Below are positions 63,902 through 64,000 of a stretch of 64,000 nt of DNA, piece by piece. The notes under the pieces were generated by a model. The model ran no database searches, was not told the origin of the DNA, and saw nothing but the letters and a program-made list of their open reading frames with translations. The stretch's first letter is position 1, and the number at the start of each line of letters is the position of its first letter. Made by a program: the position numbers and the translations under genes. Origin of the DNA: Leptospira sp. WS4.C2 (GTDB lineage Bacteria > Spirochaetota > Leptospiria > Leptospirales > Leptospiraceae); contig NZ_CP162139.1 in the NCBI RefSeq assembly GCF_040833985.1, forward strand, positions 620,001-684,000, given 5' to 3'.

Positions 63902-64000
63902 ATGAGCACCGAAACAATACAAAGACCTATTCGAAAAGAAAAAGACATTGAATTTTTTAAACCAACCCTTTCTCGGGAAGACCTGAAAGGTGTTTTGGAA
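63902..64000 (+). CDS. DegT/DnrJ-type aminotransferase, 3' end outside the window
   Basis: Only the first 33 residues are present. IEFFKPTLSREDLKGVLE looks like the start of the DegT/DnrJ/EryC1 sugar aminotransferase family (I-P-F-x-P-x-x...D/E...VLE). GAGGAG lies nine bases before the ATG, a strong ribosome site. Family members transfer an amino group to a nucleotide sugar for surface polysaccharide; the substrate is unknown. Confidence 0.6.
   Translation, partial: MSTETIQRPIRKEKDIEFFKPTLSREDLKGVLE

Overview
The window looks like a piece of a Leptospira chromosome, most like the saprophytic clade. The DNA is AT-rich. Many exported proteins carry loose spirochaetal lipoboxes (Cys preceded by Ala, Gly, Ser or Asn). 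There is an LPS gene (lpxD), a haem oxygenase, a free-standing N-terminal half of transketolase, a 7TMR-DISM histidine kinase, and a secreted helical protein that resembles the flagellar-coiling (Fcp) proteins. The genus is inferred from protein character only; no rRNA or other phylogenetic marker was compared.

Layout. 1-3.9 kb: a class A penicillin-binding protein whose frame is open through the left edge, then two small exported-protein genes. 3.9-5.4 kb: an accessory island with a BrnT/BrnA-like toxin-antitoxin pair inside 18-bp inverted repeats, a gene-free repeat-rich stretch, and tRNA-Tyr and tRNA-Thr on the minus strand. 5.4-8.6 kb: a small membrane protein, the transketolase N-half, a SirB1-like protein and a polyprenyl diphosphate synthase. 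8.6-11.5 kb (minus): a histidine kinase preceded by a Thr-rich lipoprotein. 11.6-16.5 kb: a ClC channel with CBS domains, then a retropepsin-like protease, an inactive-transglutaminase/7TM protein and a RimK-like ATP-grasp ligase, overlapping or nearly touching. 16.5-21.4 kb: DUF6580 protein, mazG, an unknown protein, a PsbP/DUF1795-like fragment, lpxD, DoxX, a RibD-type reductase and a BFD-like ferredoxin. 21.4-28.7 kb: a UMF1-type transporter, small unknowns, the Fcp-like protein, an HSL-type esterase, a DUF2779 nuclease-like protein with a WYL regulator, and two lipoproteins. 28.7-41.4 kb is almost entirely minus-strand: MFS transporter, haem oxygenase, PiT-type phosphate transporter, OlsB-like acyltransferase, membrane glycosyltransferase-like protein, polA, GT4 glycosyltransferase, RsbW-like ATPase, gltX and a lipoprotein. 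41.5-45.0 kb: a compact two-subunit type IIA topoisomerase. 45.2-51.1 kb: a serine-hydrolase lipoprotein, two DUF3015 paralogues, a DUF4105 protein and a lysophospholipase-like lipoprotein. 51.1-57.8 kb: DUF445, SDR, RimI, TPR lipoprotein, dprA, CaCA exchanger and an exported unknown. 57.8-64 kb: Orn/Lys/Arg decarboxylase, a large unknown membrane protein, an AvtA-like aminotransferase, and the start of a DegT-like aminotransferase.

The units most worth following are the ATP-grasp/7TM/retropepsin operon (about 13.4-16.5 kb), the DUF3015-DUF3015-DUF4105-hydrolase cluster with its inter-gene hairpin (47.2-51.1 kb), the WYL/DUF2779 pair (25.0-27.5 kb), the T4-like short topoisomerase (41.5-45.0 kb), and the inverted-repeat-bounded toxin-antitoxin unit beside tRNA-Tyr (4.0-5.2 kb). 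Palindromes next to hemO and doxX, and a tandem 13-bp repeat before the DegT-like gene, look like regulator sites. No rRNA, CRISPR array, transposase, integrase or complete prophage was seen.
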